Below the pieces are notes generated by a model. That model saw only the letters and a list, made by a program, of their open reading frames with translations. It ran no database searches and was not told the origin of the DNA. The translations under genes were made by a program, and so were the position numbers. 64,000 nt of DNA. Origin: JBCBWG01 sp036804185 (GTDB lineage: Bacteria > Pseudomonadota > Alphaproteobacteria > Rhizobiales > Hyphomicrobiaceae). Shown here piece by piece: positions 62,534 through 64,000 of the stretch. The stretch spans positions 1 through 64,000 of the forward strand of contig JBHJOC010000035.1 in the NCBI GenBank assembly GCA_050330095.1, given 5' to 3'. Position 1 is the first letter of the stretch. Every line of letters begins with the position of its first letter.

Positions 62534-62830
62534 CTAGTGGACCCGCTGCGCGTGAGCGGGTCGCGCCTCGATATGCTGCATGGCGCGCACCAGGTGCAGG
62601 ATGCGTTGCATGACGTCGTTGGCCATGGTTTCAGGTGTCGCGGAACTGGTCAGTTTCGTATCGCGCATGACGAGACGCGCGATCGTTGCAGCGAGCAACT
62701 CGAGCATGGCGGACGTCTCGGCGCACGTGCCGCCCTCTTTCGCAGGCGGCGTCGCTCTGTCGAGGACCAGGGCAAGAACAGCCTGTGTTCGGTCTTCGCC
62801 GAGGATTGCCTCGATGTGCTCGAAATCCAT
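62534..62830 (-). CDS. Hypothetical protein
   Basis: About 98 residues from ATG 62830 (GGCGAG upstream); ATG 62872 would give 112. A mostly helical, acidic to neutral protein: HIEAILGEDRTQAVLALVLD, then AETSAMLELLAATIARLVMR and NDVMQRILHLVRAMQHIEA. No membrane span, no signal and no family recognised. Its 3' end overlaps a hairpin (GACCCGCT / AGCGGGTC at 62540-62562). Convergent with the enoyl-CoA hydratase. Confidence 0.55.
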   Translation of the reverse strand: MDFEHIEAILGEDRTQAVLALVLDRATPPAKEGGTCAETSAMLELLAATIARLVMRDTKLTSSATPETMANDVMQRILHLVRAMQHIEARPAHAQRVH

Positions 62831-62872
62831 ATTCGTCTCGCCAGCTGAAGGGTCGCAGGAGAAGAAAGCCAT

Positions 62873-63204
62873 CAGTTGATCGCGCGCACCATCCCCGTCG
62901 AATGTACAATTATTCTGCGCAGATGGAGAAAAACGTATACGTGAATGCCATGTTCTGTGGCCGGATGAAAGCCGGCCGATTGCCGCGATCGGCGATCAAT
63001 TGGGTCGCGCGTGAGAATTGGCGCAAACCGGGTTTCAAGAACGCTGCTCAGGCTTTCCAGTTTGAGAAAATACCTATCAAGGTCGGCAATTGCGCAATCC
63101 GCCGGATGACGGTCTGGTCGGTGCTTTGATTTTTTGTGGTGGCTGTGGCCATCGGGAGCCACGTCGTTGCCGCAGCATCCCGATGGGTCCTTTTCAGGTT
63201 GCGA
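62873..63204. other. AT-richer intergenic region without a supported gene
   Basis: This 332-bp stretch is somewhat richer in A+T than its surroundings. A frame from ATG 62922 (68 residues) and opposed minus-strand frames are present but lack ribosome sites and family likeness. No terminator or clear regulatory site was found. Confidence 0.5.
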
Positions 63205-63618
63205 TCAGCGCACGCACTTGTGGAACCGGACGCGTGGCCCATTGTCCAAGTGGATGTGGCGCATGCGGCAGCTGTAGGTTCCGACGCCGCCGGAGTGGTT
63301 AGCCTGCAGGAAGGCGACGACTTTGCCATACTTTCCGCTTGGCGGGTGGAAGTCGACGGCTCGACACGAGGCGTGGAAGCTCGGTCGGCCAGTGCCGGCG
63401 ATGCGGGCCCCTGGGCGGTATGTCGAGAGGATCTTCACAGGTCCAAAGCGGCGTCTGATCTCGGCTAATCGAGCTCTGAGCACCGGTGGTAGGCAGCTGC
63501 TTGCAGCTGCTTCCGCATCGGGGATATTTGCGACGCGGCCGGGAAGCGAGATGTTGAGAAACGCAACCAAGGCTATCGTCAGGGCCGCAAGCAGCCCCGC
63601 ACGTACTGAACTCCACAT
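63205..63618 (-). CDS. M15-like peptidase / DUF882-type secreted protein
   Basis: A 137-residue protein. After a signal peptide (VRAGLLAALTIALVAFLN) comes FGPVKILSTYRPGARIAG, SFHASCRAVDFHP and MRHIHLDNGP. S-x-H-x6-D and the final H-x-H fit the zinc site of M15 (D-Ala-D-Ala carboxypeptidase-like) enzymes, which cut peptidoglycan peptides. The usual Gly after SxHxx is Cys here. ATG 63618 is chosen at the signal peptide; a start at 63696 would add 26 non-conserved residues. Confidence 0.78.
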   Translation of the reverse strand: MWSSVRAGLLAALTIALVAFLNISLPGRVANIPDAEAAASSCLPPVLRARLAEIRRRFGPVKILSTYRPGARIAGTGRPSFHASCRAVDFHPPSGKYGKVVAFLQANHSGGVGTYSCRMRHIHLDNGPRVRFHKCVR

Positions 63619-64000
63619 GTATTGGGGTCCCTTGACGTCATTCGCACGCCGAATCTTCGGCGATCGCCACGAGACGGCACTGCGAATGGAGCGCACCAGG
63701 CCGTTGAGTTCGGCCCGTCAGAAGTGCGCTCTTGTTGAGGTGTCGAGATAACGACGCCGCCCCGTAGCTTCGCGCGGAGCGCGAACGGCAATCGTCCCGA
63801 CGCTCGAGGCTGGTCCGTGAGCGGCGAGCCATCTGGGCATCGTCGCCGCTTTCCCTCTAACCCGCACCCAAGCGGCGCGCTGGTACACGAACGTTTCGTT
63901 CGAAGGGATGCGGCAAAAGAGCACGAAATTTATGCTTATGAGCGTGATAACGGCCCGCGCTCACCTAATACTGGAGCTGACGTCGCCTCGTCGAGGGCCA
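63619..64000. other. Intergenic region at the right edge
   Basis: No convincing gene in 382 bp. The only feature is a short palindrome CGAACGTTTCGTTCG near 63888-63902. The promoter of the M15-like gene is expected here but not identified. Confidence 0.45.

Noticed and set aside
62922..63129. Possible 68-residue protein in the AT-richer gap
   Set aside because: No ribosome site, no hydrophobic or family pattern, and opposed frames are equally long.

Overview
The window reads as chromosomal DNA of a high-GC alphaproteobacterium, most probably in the Hyphomicrobiales (Rhizobiales). The genus cannot be fixed from sequence alone. Supporting evidence is the block rpmH-rnpA-yidC-yihA, the linkage trpA-accD-folC, an AccD that has lost most of its zinc-ribbon cysteines, small DUF1244 and DUF2312 (GapR-type) proteins, a CIRCE-controlled groESL, and a SpeD carrying an N-terminal extension. 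No phage, insertion sequence, CRISPR array or rRNA operon was seen; there is one tRNA gene.

Layout. 1-2.9 kb: end of a long-form putA and a pyruvate kinase. 3-7.3 kb: a minus-strand FAH-family hydrolase plus SDR pair (probable 2-keto-3-deoxy sugar-acid breakdown) and a zinc alcohol dehydrogenase, bracketed by three diverged copies of a roughly 200-bp non-coding repeat. 7.3-12.2 kb: a small secreted protein, an MFS transporter, a metallophosphoesterase, a Nudix hydrolase and a GNAT acetyltransferase whose 3' end overlaps purA tail to tail. 12-17.2 kb: housekeeping genes purA, rpmH, rnpA, yidC and yihA. 17.4-23.1 kb: a complete branched-chain-amino-acid-type ABC importer, ending in an enzyme-like gene of uncertain activity. 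23.2-26.8 kb: a quinone oxidoreductase and groESL with CIRCE and a strong terminator.

26.8-30.7 kb looks like a small oxygen/redox group: a dihaem cytochrome c, ferredoxin-NADP reductase, an OmpW-type outer-membrane protein and a Crp/Fnr regulator, with Fnr/FixK-like 14-mers in three of the intergenic regions. 30.7-37.8 kb: trpA-accD-folC, DUF1244, GapR-like DUF2312, a CaiB/BaiF CoA-transferase and a SIMPL-domain protein. 37.9-42 kb: a 16-bp tandem repeat, a CAU tRNA, and a phosphonate-type importer phnCDEE with no C-P lyase genes in view. 42-45 kb: an iron(III)-type ABC permease and binding protein without an ATPase gene. 45.6-47.6 kb: polyamine genes speE and speD, with a 48-codon open frame in the speD leader. 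47.6-57.7 kb: AsmA, a CNT nucleoside transporter, an AbrB-family membrane protein, patatin, a PhoD-like phosphatase, a bacterial voltage-gated sodium channel and a beta-propeller protein. 57.8-62.5 kb: otnC-otnK (four-carbon sugar-acid breakdown), an acyl-CoA synthetase and an enoyl-CoA hydratase. The last 1.5 kb holds two small poorly known genes.

Most genes are ordinary core metabolism and transport. The parts most worth a second look are the speD leader, the Fnr-box cluster, the repeats around the alcohol dehydrogenase module, the HAAT operon with its unassigned enzyme, and a CoA-transferase with Gln where the catalytic acid is expected. All calls rest on reading the sequence; no database search was run.
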